From Axinella damicornis (taxonomy: Eukaryota; Porifera; Demospongiae; Axinellida; Axinellidae): a stretch of DNA of 64,000 bases. Shown in pieces: positions 35,095 through 44,945 of this stretch. The translations under genes and the position numbers were made by a program. How positions within the stretch are numbered: the first letter of the stretch is position 1; every line of letters starts with the position of its first letter. Below the pieces are notes generated by a model. That model was not told where the DNA came from. It did no database searches and saw nothing but the letters and a program-made list of their open reading frames with translations. The stretch spans positions 6,818,493 through 6,882,492 of the forward strand of contig OZ007515.1 in assembly GCA_963931865.1 (NCBI GenBank), in the 5' to 3' direction.

Positions 35095-35670
35095 TACATA
35101 AAACAACGAGATAATGTTATTCATAGCGGAAGCAGTACATGTAAACGCGGTACAAATTCAATTAACAACAGACTAATGAGACCTTACAGTATTTGAAACC
35201 TTGCGCCAAATATAACGAAGGGAAATTGTTTCTCATGAATTTTGACTTGCTGCACGTGTAGCCTGATGTATTTTGCAGGGCGGCACGAAGCGATATCACG
35301 AAATTGGGGCATAGAACGGAGGCTATGCATGCCTACAGAATGCTCATCCTGGCTGAACCGGTAAGTTTTTGTACATGTAGCTAAAAGTAGACACAGATCG
35401 CCGAATATCTCTTCGTCACGACCTAGCAAGTACTGTGTACTAGTGCTGGAGAATTTTTGAGGGTTGGGCTACCCTCTGCCTCTCAGTAATTTGGCGCAAG
35501 AGCGCTTGAACAGTGAGTCTAATTGCCTAGATCCAAATGCCTTGAGGCATTTTACTTTCTTGTTCCAGGTGCTCATACTTCTTTCATGTGGTGTTGGAAT
35601 GTTGGAATGCAACTTGTTTCGGATTGATATCTGTTGTAGTTCCTGAGATATAAAGTGGCAAAGTTACCAG
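35095..35670 (-). repeat. Dispersed repeat, second copy (see 11830-12465)
   Basis: Reverse complement of 11830-12465 without the two MITEs. Shared words include TTGTTCCAGG..GCATTTTACTTTC and TTTGCAGGGCGGCA. It appears to be a nested insertion in the transposon interior. Confidence 0.65.
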
Positions 35671-35784
35671 CAAAAACGTTTATCGAATTGTACATCGTAA
35701 CCTTAAGGACATCTCCTCACAGATACTGCTGACAATCACTATCTCCTACATGATTCCAGTTTCATTTGCTTAGAGAAGTTCTGG

Positions 35785-36115
35785 TTGCTAACGTTGTCAC
35801 GATGAAGTTCCAGCGTCTTCTCCAGGTTCTCTTACTTCTAAAGCCCAAGGTGATGCCCCCAATAGTACGCCGTTCCTCACAACGGGTGGAGCTGGTCGAA
35901 GTTGGCATGGTTGGCGAGTTCCATCGCGAGGTCAGGGTTCGCGATCACGTCATGATCGAATGTAGTACCAAACGATTAATATTTTATCGAACGCTTGTAC
36001 CAAATGATTTATCGAATGCACCAAATGATTTATCGAATGCACCAAATGATTTATCGAATATACCAAATGATTTATCGAATATACCAAATGATTTATCGAA
36101 TGTACCAAATGAATT
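35785..36115 (-). repeat. Inverted-repeat segment 2 plus inner 21-bp array
   Basis: 35785-35970 is the inverted partner of 33205-33440. 35990-36115 then holds about six units ACCAAATGATTTATCGAATG in the orientation opposite to the left array. The outer terminus TATGGC is missing after it. Instead ATTGACACCGATCATCGGTG palindromes follow (36126-36180), as at 40895-40990. Confidence 0.8.
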
Positions 36116-36469
36116 ACGCAGTGACTATTGACACCGATCATCGGTGTCGATAACGGCCACGAACGAGCTATTGACACCGATCGATATTCTGCAGTACCAC
36201 GTGATCCCCTTGATGATACTATGGACCTCAGCTCAGTGCTCATGGATGCAGCATTGCATGCACATGCCGACTGTGGCACCCTTGAAGTAAGTTTAAATCC
36301 CAGGCACCATGTGTTTTGCTAGCCCCATTTGTTGATTTCTTGTTCTTTGGTTTGTGTTCACAAAAATAGCCAGCCTATTACATGAGGCCACACCTACTAA
36401 TTATGGTTGCATGCGTGATGCATTCTCTGTGCATATATGTACATTCACAGTGCAATCATACATGTTTCA

Positions 36470-36560
36470 TTACACACACATGCACACACACATGCACATA
36501 TTCGCACATGCACACACACGTCTACCTGCACACACACGTCTACCTGCACACACACACATA
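36470..36560. repeat. CA-rich microsatellite
   Basis: ACACACACATGCACACACAC with two copies of GTCTACCTGCACACACAC. Confidence 0.85.
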
Positions 36561-36565
36561 CAATA

Positions 36566-37520
36566 CAGGACCGTCTTCAGCTTTCAGTACTTCGAGAAAA
36601 TGTCAAGCTCAAGCCGCATATTAAGTGCAAAGGTACAACTAAACACTCTTCTAAGTTGTGGCCTTCAAAGAACACCAAGGCTAAAGGAAACAGAAAAGAG
36701 AACCACCATGTGAAGATAGAAGTGATGACACCCATGAGGCTCCAAAAGTCAAAGGAGGCGAGTATAACAGTTCAACCTGGGACAGCTGCAAATCGAATCC
36801 GAATGAGGAGGGAGAAGGCAGTAGGAAGCCATGATGATACCACGAATTGCAGTGGTGGTACCATTAGCTCAGGTGAAGAATGTGTCAGTGAGGGACAAGT
36901 TTGTCTACAAATTTCTGGCGAGAAACTCCTGCAGTCTGCTGTTGTTATTCTGAAGAGTTTATTATTGAGAGATTAATCAATGCTGGGCAAACCTTGACAA
37001 AGGAAAAGTTCCCTAATGAATCAGGGCTACAAGATGTTGGGTAGTGATACATGCACATTTCAAGTGCATGCACGATGTTGACTTTGTGCAGCTATTGAAC
37101 TGTCACCATTCCCACTGGATCTGTGTGACGAAGAAGAACAGCAAGTCAAATGAGGTGAAGGTTTACACAATATGCACACTGGAGACATCCCACTCAGTAC
37201 TAAGGAGCGATAGCTTCATTGCTGAACCTGCATCAAACTTACATCTATCTCACCTTTTCCTGAGGTGCAACAGCAAGTAGCTAGGTGGTTCCAAGCACAG
37301 TTCAGGTCACACTTTCTTCATTGTCTGAAAGCAAGGATGTTGATCCTTTTCCACACTCGGCAGTAATGAAGAAAGTTTATTGCCCCTTCTGCACACAGGA
37401 GACAGCAGGGTACAATGCTCAGAGTGCATGAAATGGTACCACTTTAACTGCGTATAGGACTAGAACAAGATGCTGTGTTACCTGAAGAATGGAGGTGTAT
37501 TACATGTAAAGACACATGAA
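36566..37520 (+). pseudogene. Decayed Ulp1-like protease plus PHD-finger gene carried by the 8.4 kb transposon
   Basis: Ulp1/SENP-type (C48) cysteine proteases and PHD fingers are known cargo of several DNA transposon groups. After an acceptor at 36566, the frame DRLQLSVLRENVKLKPHIKC runs through a charged region to LQISGEKLLQSAVVILKS. In other frames come INAGQTLTKEKFPNESGLQD and FVQLLNCHHSHWICV (catalytic His strand; compare the family's NxxxHWVxV), then EVKVYTICTLE and VQQQVARWFQAQFRSHFLH. The PHD finger follows at about 37363-37510: VYCPFC, VQCSECMKWYHFNCV and, after a shift, LPEEWRCITCKDT. The catalytic Cys region was not found, and at least five frame changes are needed, so it is dead. 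A possible upstream exon ends at the GTAAGT donor at about 36287. Confidence 0.7.
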
Positions 37521-37668
37521 CTATTTATTCTTATTGACCTTCGTTCTCATGTACATGTTGTGTAAACATCTATGGCTCAGAGTAGTCTCTTATGGCGTGC
37601 CGTTTGTGTCAAAACTCGGGTTTTGTGGCATCTTTATGGAACCACGTGATCTACACTACTTTTGACTG

Positions 37669-38275
37669 ATGTTTACTATACATCGATCGACATTTACTAA
37701 ACACCGATCGACATTTACTAAACACCGATCGTCATTTACTAAACATCCATCGACATTTACTAAACACCGATCGACATTTACTAAACATCGGTCTGGGCTA
37801 AACATCCATCGACATTTACTAAACACCGATCGACATTTACTAAACACCAATCGTCATTTACTAGACATCCATCGTCATTTACTAAACACCGATCGACATT
37901 TACTAAACATCGGTCTGGGCTAAACATCCATCGACATTTATTAAACACCGATCGACATTTACTAAACACCGATCGTCATTTACTAGACATCCATCGTCAT
38001 TTACTAAACACCGATCGACATTTACTAAACATCGGTCTGGGCTAAACATCCATCGACATTTACTAAACACCGATCGACATTTACTAAACATCCACTGACA
38101 TTTACTAAACACCGATCGACATTTACTAAACACCGATCGACAAATACTAAGCATCGGTTTGGGCTAAACGTCCATCGATATTTACTAAACATCCATCGAC
38201 ATTTACTAAACAACGATCGAATCACCGGTCTGTGCTAAACATCGATCGACATTAAACACCGATCACTAAACAAGG
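37669..38275 (+). repeat. Left subterminal array, 21-bp unit with 122-bp higher order
   Basis: About 28 units of CATTTACTAAACACCGATCG plus A. The variant GTCTGGGCTAAACATCCATC returns at 37791, 37913, 38035 and (as GTTTGGGCT) 38157, exactly every 122 bp, so blocks of about six units have been amplified together. Units contain the palindrome CGATCG. Confidence 0.95.
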
Positions 38276-38336
38276 GGCGCGCGCACCTTCATAAGGATAG
38301 GGTGTGGTTTTGGTCAAACATCTATATTGCATAATT

Positions 38337-39766
38337 ATGTCTCTCACGGCCCAAGAGGTGGAGGAGGCTGTTGCTAGTGGGCTGACAACTGCTCTTTGCC
38401 ACTACGGTATCACTTCTGAAGATGTAGATGACAACACGAGTGACAACTGTAGGTCAGACTCCATGTAAGTTCCAAGATCGTATGTATGGCTGTTCATTGA
38501 TTGAGGACAGTTACTTTGAGATGGGTGCCCTTTACCAGACTACCACAGGTATGATACTTCATTTTGTAATAGCCCCATGTATTATTTCTATAGGTGTTGG
38601 TGTATTGGGCGACCAACAATTGAGATTGACCTTCAGGACATTGAGTTTCTGCGCGGATTAAGATTTCCTTTCTGCAAAATTGCAGTAATTCTTGGCATCA
38701 GCTGCTCCACTCTGTACAGGCGATTAGAGGAAGAGGGACTTAGCCAAGATCTCACCTATATTGATATATCTGACAGAGACTTGGATAGTGAACTTGCAGC
38801 CATAAAATCAAACCACCCAAATGATGGAGAGCGCCTTTTATCTGGACACCTTTCTAGGCAAGGTATCATTGTTCCCCGTGCACAGTTAAGAGCTTCAATT
38901 CATAGGGTTGATCCTATAAACACAGCCATCAGGAGGAGTGTAACTATCAGAAGGAGAGTTTATCATGTTGAAGGACCAAACTGTGTGTGGCACATAGACG
39001 GGAACCACAAATTAAGGTGGAGATTCGTAGTTCATGGAGGAATTGATGGCTACTCTAGAACTATAGTATTTTTGGAGTGTGCTAACAACAACCGTGCATC
39101 AACAGTTATATTTCAGCTTTTGAAAGTGCTGTCCATACACACGGACTTCCAAACCGAATCCGTTCAGACCTCGGAGGTGAGAACGTTGATGTTTGGAGGT
39201 ATATGGTTGAGCAACATTCTTCCTATTCTGAAGTCATCACTGGTTCTTCCACTCACAATGAGAGGATAGAACGCCTTTGGCGTGATGTATACCGATGTGT
39301 TGGCATTCTCTATCACGATACTTTCAGAAAATTGGAAGAGGAAGGGAAACTAGATGCCCTAAATGAGGTAGATTTATTGTGTTTGCACTTTATATTCCTT
39401 CCACGCATCAACACCACACTCAAATCATTTGTTGAGTCATGGAATAACCATCCAGTGTCAAGTGAACATAATCTGACACCAAACCAGTTATTCATACGGG
39501 GAGCAATGGAGCAAGACATAGACCCACACTTTCCACCACCATCGTCAAGCAACACGTCATGTACAGCAGACCAGGTCCAGCTAACATCTCCCTCAGACAG
39601 AGTCACTGTCCCTCGCATTCAGTTTAATCCATGTGCTTTGCTACAGATCGAGATGAGCCAAGTGGATCCACTTGGACCATCTACGTCATTCGGTTGTGAC
39701 CTATACTGTCAAATAGTTAATATTGTTGGTAGTCATTTGACTGGAGGATGTAGCCATTGCACTTGA
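38337..39766 (+). pseudogene. DDE/integrase-fold transposase of the 3.0 kb element, one frameshift
   Basis: Probable exon 38337-38464 (MSLTAQEVEEAVASGLTTAL start, donor AT|GTAAGT) joins in phase to 38594 (acceptor TATAG). An N-terminal helix-turn-helix follows ([20 protein letters not shown]), then the integrase core. First Asp in [20 protein letters not shown], second in [15 protein letters not shown], Glu in [15 protein letters not shown], spacing as in rve-type transposases. The frame runs open to 39269 but the second Asp and the Glu lie in another frame (open to stop 39766). The shift maps to the T run 39118-39121, where one base seems lost. Everything else is intact, about 440 codons. 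A sequencing slip is an alternative to real mutation. Its job would be to cut and paste elements with TATGGC ends. Confidence 0.88.
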
Positions 39767-39974
39767 TTTTGTAAATTGTCATGTTTAGAAAAATGCCTGG
39801 GGATGCTTTAATAGTGTTTATGTGTACATGCTTGTACAAATGTCATTGATGGGCAAATGAATTAAAGCTCCCTGAAAAGAACAGTGGTGTGTGTGTGTGT
39901 GAGCGCATACTCGGTTAGCATTGTGCGCATGCGCATTGACGATTGGATGTCTAAACAAGCCTGGCGCCGCGCCC

Positions 39975-40515
39975 AGACCGACGTTTAGTAAAGATTGAGC
40001 GATGTTTAGTAAATGTCGATGTTGTTTAGCAAATGTTGATCGATGTTTAGCACAGAGCGATGTTTAGCAAATGTCGGTCGGTATTCAGTAAATGTTGGTC
40101 GGTATTTATATCGATCGGTGTTTAGTAAATGTCGATCGATGTTTAGCAAACGTCGATCGATGTTTAGCACAGACCGGTGTTTAGTAAATATCGTAAATGT
40201 CGATGGATGTTTAGTAATGTCGGTAAATTTCGATGGGTGTTTAGTAAATGTCGATCGGTGTTTAGTAAATGTGAATGGATGTTTAGTAAATGTCGATCGA
40301 TGTTTAGTAAATGTCGATGGAGGTTTTTAGCACAGACCGATGTTTAGTAAATGTCGATCGGTGTTTAGTAAATGTCGATGGATGTTTATCCCAGACCGAT
40401 GTTTAGTAAATGTCGATCGGTGTTTAGTAAATGTCGATGGATGTTTAGTAAATGACGTCGGTGTTTAGTAAATGTCGATCGGTGTTTAGTAAATGTCGAT
40501 CGATGTATAGTAAAC
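39975..40515 (-). repeat. Right subterminal array, 21-bp unit
   Basis: About 25 units of GTTTAGTAAATGTCGATCGG or -GATGG, the inverted form of the left array, with interspersed TTAGCACAGACCGATG variants at less regular spacing. Overlapping open frames are artefacts. Confidence 0.95.
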
Positions 40516-40657
40516 ATCAGTCAAAAGTAGTGTAGATCACGTGGTTCCATAAAGATGCCATAAAACCCGAGTTTTGACACAAACGGCACGCCATAGTCTC
40601 TGTCCGAAACCCATTCCGTGCTGGGGTTGGGATCGCGAGGCCTAGGCCGTTAGCGAC

Positions 40658-40696
40658 TAGCCTCGTACCTCGCGTGTGGGCCTGGGAACGAGGCTA
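40658..40696. mobile_element. 39-bp palindromic MITE with 9-bp TSD
   Basis: TAGCCTCGTACCTCGCGTGT to GGGAACGAGGCTA. GTTAGCGAC at 40649-40657 and 40697-40705. Inserted in the right part of the 8.4 kb transposon. Confidence 0.9.
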
Positions 40697-40989
40697 GTTA
40701 GCGACAGTACGGTAGCATCGTATACTCCCCGAACATTCCTGTGAATCTCATCAGTACGCTGCCCGTGCCAGCAGAAACAAGCAGTCGCTGTTAGCGCGAG
40801 GTCTGATCAGCGCGGAACCATCGCAGAGGAAGTCCAGGCTAGCGTGCGTACCGCGTCGACGCATCTCAGCACTCGAAAGGTGAAATGAATCGTTGGTCGG
40901 TGTCAATAGACGATTTGTGGCGATTGTTGACACCGAATCGGTGTCAATAGCTGATTTGTGGCGATTGTTGACACCGACGATCGGTGTCA

Positions 40990-41205
40990 ATAACCTCGGC
41001 CAATGAATTATCGAATGCATCAAATGATTTATCGAACATACCAAATGAATTATCGAATGTATCAAATGATTTATCGAATACATCAAATGAATTATCGAAT
41101 GCATCAAATGGTTTATCGAATACAGCAAATGAATTATCGAATACATCAAATGAATTATCGAATGCATCAAATGGTTTATCGAATGCATCAAATGCAGCTA
41201 TCGAA
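40990..41205 (-). repeat. Right subterminal array of the 8.4 kb transposon, 21-bp unit
   Basis: About ten units of AATGAATTATCGAATGCATC / AATGATTTATCGAATACATC, complementary in orientation to 32860-33150. Preceded by GTCAATAG..ATTGTTGACACCGA palindromic units at 40895-40990. Confidence 0.95.
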
Positions 41206-41552
41206 TTTTGGAACGAACGGCCTGCCATATGTCTGTTCTGATCCATATCCGGGGATGGGAGTTGGGGGGGGGGGGGGGGGGGGGGGGCTTTTGTGACGAA
41301 TGTCTCAATCAAGGTGGCTGCCTAACCAGTTCTTGTGGTCATGTGGAGGGTGCTGCTGCTGTTAGTGGAAATTATGTGTGGTGGTTATTAATATTATTTG
41401 GTGTAGTCCTTTACAAGCATTACAACTAAAGTACTCAGTGACAGGCCTACTGCTGTTGAGTTCTCACTTCACACACCCACTTTCCCTCATCAACACCCAT
41501 GGCAGCATTCCAACTTTCAAGACACTTCTGGGCAGAGTTATACCCCAGACAG

Positions 41553-41633
41553 TAGCCTCGTTCCCAAGACTTCTCACCCCAGCATTACTGCAAGCGACAA
41601 ACGCTGGGGTGAGAAGGCCTGGGAATGAGGCTA
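41553..41633. mobile_element. TAGCCTCGTTCCC-family MITE
   Basis: TAGCCTCGTTCCCAAGACTT to GCCTGGGAATGAGGCTA with CAGCATTACTGCAAGCGACA in the loop. No TSD detected. Confidence 0.75.
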
Positions 41634-41639
41634 GGGGGA

Positions 41640-42061
41640 CGTCCTTAATCCCAGCTAAGCTGGAAGCCTATGGGGAACTGAGGGATGAACTAGTAATGTT
41701 CCTGAAAGATATGCAGAATGCCAAGACGGGATATGGAGACAAGGGAGTTCCTAAGGGCTCAATTCTTGTGCTTCTGTTCCAAGTTCTCATCAATGACCTG
41801 TGTTGCATGTAGCGATGATCAATCTCTGTGCAGAGGATGTAGCCAGGACCGTGATCAATAGTCCTCCAGTCGTCGTCATTCTTCATATCAGGACATCCTA
41901 GCCTGATGCCTGCAGCTGACCGAACACAATTGTTAACTGTAGATAAATAGTTCAGCTAGCACTTCTAGTCTCTCTGCGAAATTTATCGTAAGTTCAAGGC
42001 AGGAAGTCACATGACTATAATTACTTCTAATTACTTCCTTACTTCACATCGAGTGAAAGAA
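41640..42061 (+). repeat. RT fragment and TEFM-upstream inverted repeat arm
   Basis: 41735-41812 encodes GVPKGSILVLLFQVLINDL, a reverse-transcriptase motif (GVPQGSxLGPLLFxxxINDL) left from a non-LTR element. 41735-42061 is the inverted partner of 31817-32243. The arm ends about 25 bp before the TEFM Met at 42086 and includes an in-frame ATG at 42011. Confidence 0.7.
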
Positions 42062-42085
42062 GCGACACTTGCTCGGAGCTTCGCG

Positions 42086-44912
42086 ATGAAGAGCGCGCAG
42101 CGAAAACTTCGAAACCTCCTAGATACCCTGAGCTGTGAGCCTAGGGAGAGACTGCTTCAGATGGCTGGCCTTGGTGCCCACAGAGTTGACAAACTCGTGA
42201 AGAAACGCGACGAAGTGGGCAGGTCGTTCGGCGTGCAGGATGTGCTGAGAATCCCTAGGATGGGGCCCAGGGTAGCTGCCAACCTGGTAGAGGATCCTCT
42301 GCTGCCCACTGTGGTGAACTACGTGTTATACTATCAGGAGATGGTTGGGTCTCAGTGGAGTAGATGCACATCCCAGGAGGTGGGTGGTCTCCTTGCAAGT
42401 TTCTCATTAGCCACTTCTGGCGGGGGCGGTCATTATTGACTTCCCCCTAGTCCGTGTCTTATATCTATGCCCTAGTACACACATTCCAGTTGCACCAGGA
42501 GCGCATAATGAGGTAGTCCGCTCTCTACCTCAATATGCACTTCTAGGAGCTCCTGGTTACACATATCAGAGAACGCGGTAGCGTTCTCTATTTAGGGATG
42601 GCTAAGGAAATTTCGAAATACCATACTGATGCACCAGCAGGAAAACGGCCAAAGAAGCTACTACCCCCCAAACTAAGCATGCAGACAGAATGATACTGCC
42701 TAGCAGTTCACAAAAACACTCGCAAACGTACCTGAGAGTACGCGGGAGTCGAGTAATAAGTCGCCGTAAAATTCCGATTTTGTCATCTTCTTTCTTTCTT
42801 TCTTTCTTTCTTCTTCTTCTTTCTCATTGACTAGCATAGCTGGACAACAAAAGCATTTCCTGAGCTAGTTCACTCACAGAACAACATCGCTTTCGTCGTA
42901 GTAGCTCCTTTCGGCCCTTTTGACTACATACTGGCAAGAACGCCACTGCTGGCTAGCTACGATTCCGTGAATTGCTAGCACGAAGCCATTTTGATGCAAC
43001 CAGAGGTCACGCGTGCCAAATGCGCATGCGCAGTTCACATGCAAACGCACGTCGCATTCTTTTTTATAGCATTTTGGGCGCTTGGTGATCAGCTGAATCC
43101 TTGTGAATTCATCATCTGGTGCCTCACTACCGCTGCGAGGAATTTCTACCAACCTGTTCTTGCCAAGATCTATCGTGACTATGCCATCATGGAGGCGTGG
43201 CTTTCTTTTCATGACGTAACTACAGTGCGGAACATGTATATACCACCAATACTGTGAGTGAGGTTAGAGTTTTGGTAGTGGAAATAGAATTAAGCATCAA
43301 AGCCTGCTCAGTGCCCAGCAGAAGGTTCACATCCATCAAGGCAAATTAATGAAATGACATCATGAAAGTTACGCATTCCATGCGCTCAAAAAACCTCACA
43401 AACTAGAAACATAAAATTTTCTTACAAAAATTACAAATGATTTAGTGATGGCCACCCCGATCGACTCCCGAAAAAGCAGACAAACAAGGAATGCCATTAA
43501 CCAGCCTCAGTCCCATCCCATCCCTAAATTCTACATTTTTCAATGGGATGGGACTGAGGCTGGTTAATGGCATTCCTTGTTTGTCTGCTTTTTCGGGAGT
43601 CGATCGGGGTGGCCATCACTAAATCATTTGTAATTTTTGTAAGAAAATTTTTTGTTTCTAGTAATTAGTGGGAATTGACGAATCGGGAATTGACAAAGTG
43701 GGAATCTATACTAATACTCATCAAAACTGAGGTAAATACACATGTATGGTATGCAAACCAAGTATGCATAGTAGCTATAACAACATGGGTTGTGAGACTT
43801 ATTTCTCCATCAGTGTATGCTATCTTTCTTGAGTCAATTTAGGCATTCATTGACAATTATACATCTCTTTCGTCTTGCGATCCTGCTTCAAGCTGGACTG
43901 CTGTGAGTTTCGTACATAGGTGCTTGCTCTTCTTTGATGGTATCCACCAGTCAGGACTCGGTAGCTAGCTGTTGGGATGTCGCCGACTAATGATTGAATT
44001 AAACGTGCTGTGCCATCCCTCCAAGTGATTGCTTGGTCTGCTCCCATCAAACTCAAAGACACTCCACATTGCAGGAGAAAACTGCCCACTATCTAGCCAG
44101 CTAGGTGTTTTCAACATAGCTGAGAAGATCATCCAACTGAGGGAGTGCACTGGGCATTTTTTTGCTTGAGCTCAGAGTAATAGATTGAGATCTCCCACTC
44201 TGCTATCTCACTGAAATTGCTCACCCACTTCCTAGGTTACTCACTGAACTTCAGTCAATGCACTTGCCTGATAATTCAGTCCTGAGTCTCACAACCCATG
44301 TTTGCCATAGCTAGCTATTATGCACCCTTGCTATGCAGTATTTAGTATAGATTCCCACTTTGTCAATTCCCACTTGGTCAATGTTGACGAAATGGGAATT
44401 GACTAAGTGAGAAATTGACGATCAAAGTGGGAATTGACGAAGTGGGAATTGACCAAATGGGAATTGACCAAATGGGAAGACACCGATTTTTCCACTTTCT
44501 GATGCGGTCTTTGTCCATACAAAAACTGGAGGTGTGGAAGGTCTGGGAACGAGGCTACTCTTTCAGTACATTCCACCTTGATTGCTGCATCCAACTGGTA
44601 AGTAGGCTCTCTCGGAGTACCGCCACATGTTTCGCTAGAGAATCATAGCTCAAGTTACATCTTTCGCATTTCCTGTGCTTGCTTCTTTCCGGAATATTGT
44701 AGCCTACAAAATGGATCTGGAATAGAACCTGATTGTGCCTCTAGAGTTGAGTGGTGGCCATCTATATACCACAATGCATCAATTATACTTGCCGTGAGTT
44801 GCTCCTCCATCACACCATTTCCAGCATTCTGTAGATTCTGATACCGTAGGGTGCCCAAGTCTCATTCCCAGGTTGAAGAGGGAGAAGGAAGACAAGAGCG
44901 GATAAGTAGGTC

Positions 44913-44945
<33 letters not shown>

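Larger units (their letters stand above)
37585..40601 (+). mobile_element. 3.0 kb IS3EU-like DNA transposon (37591-40595) with 6-bp TSD GTCTCT
   Basis: Terminal inverted repeats of about 90 bp start TATGGCGTGCCGTTTGTGTC and differ at one position (GTTTTGTGGC against GTTTTATGGC). They run to TTGACTGATGTTTACTATAC and lead into 21-bp repeat arrays facing each other. GTCTCT occurs at 37585-37590 and 40596-40601. It contains one DDE transposase gene. Termini resemble those of the surrounding 8.4 kb element (TATGGCRKGCCGTTYGT), so one member of a family has jumped into another. Near-identical arms and only one visible frameshift indicate a recent insertion. Confidence 0.93.
32829..41235. mobile_element. 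8.4 kb IS3EU-like DNA transposon (32835-41229) with 6-bp TSD TGTCTG
   Basis: Left terminus TATGGCCCGTTCGTTCC at 32835 and right terminus complementary to TATGGCAGGCCGTTCGTTCC ending at 41229. Both continue with CAAAATTCGATAGCTGCATT and then an array of 21-bp repeats in opposite orientation. TGTCTG stands at 32829-32834 and 41230-41235. TAT..ATA ends with a 6-bp duplication are what I recall for the IS3EU superfamily (TAY..RTA, 6 bp). Inside, in order: left array (32860-33150), segment 33205-33440, foldback 33709-34018, MITE 34401-34457, repeat 35095-35670, inverted segment plus inner array (35785-36115), Ulp1/PHD pseudogene, the nested 3.0 kb element and the right array (40990-41205). No transposase of its own is recognisable, so it is probably moved in trans. 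Confidence 0.85.

Noticed and set aside
37669..40515. CRISPR-like array of short repeats
   Set aside because: Units are head-to-tail 21-mers without unique spacers, in a eukaryotic transposon.
42011..42085. Upstream ATG as the certain TEFM start
   Set aside because: It lies in an inverted-repeat arm shared with 31817-32243 and is not needed for the conserved domains; left as an alternative.
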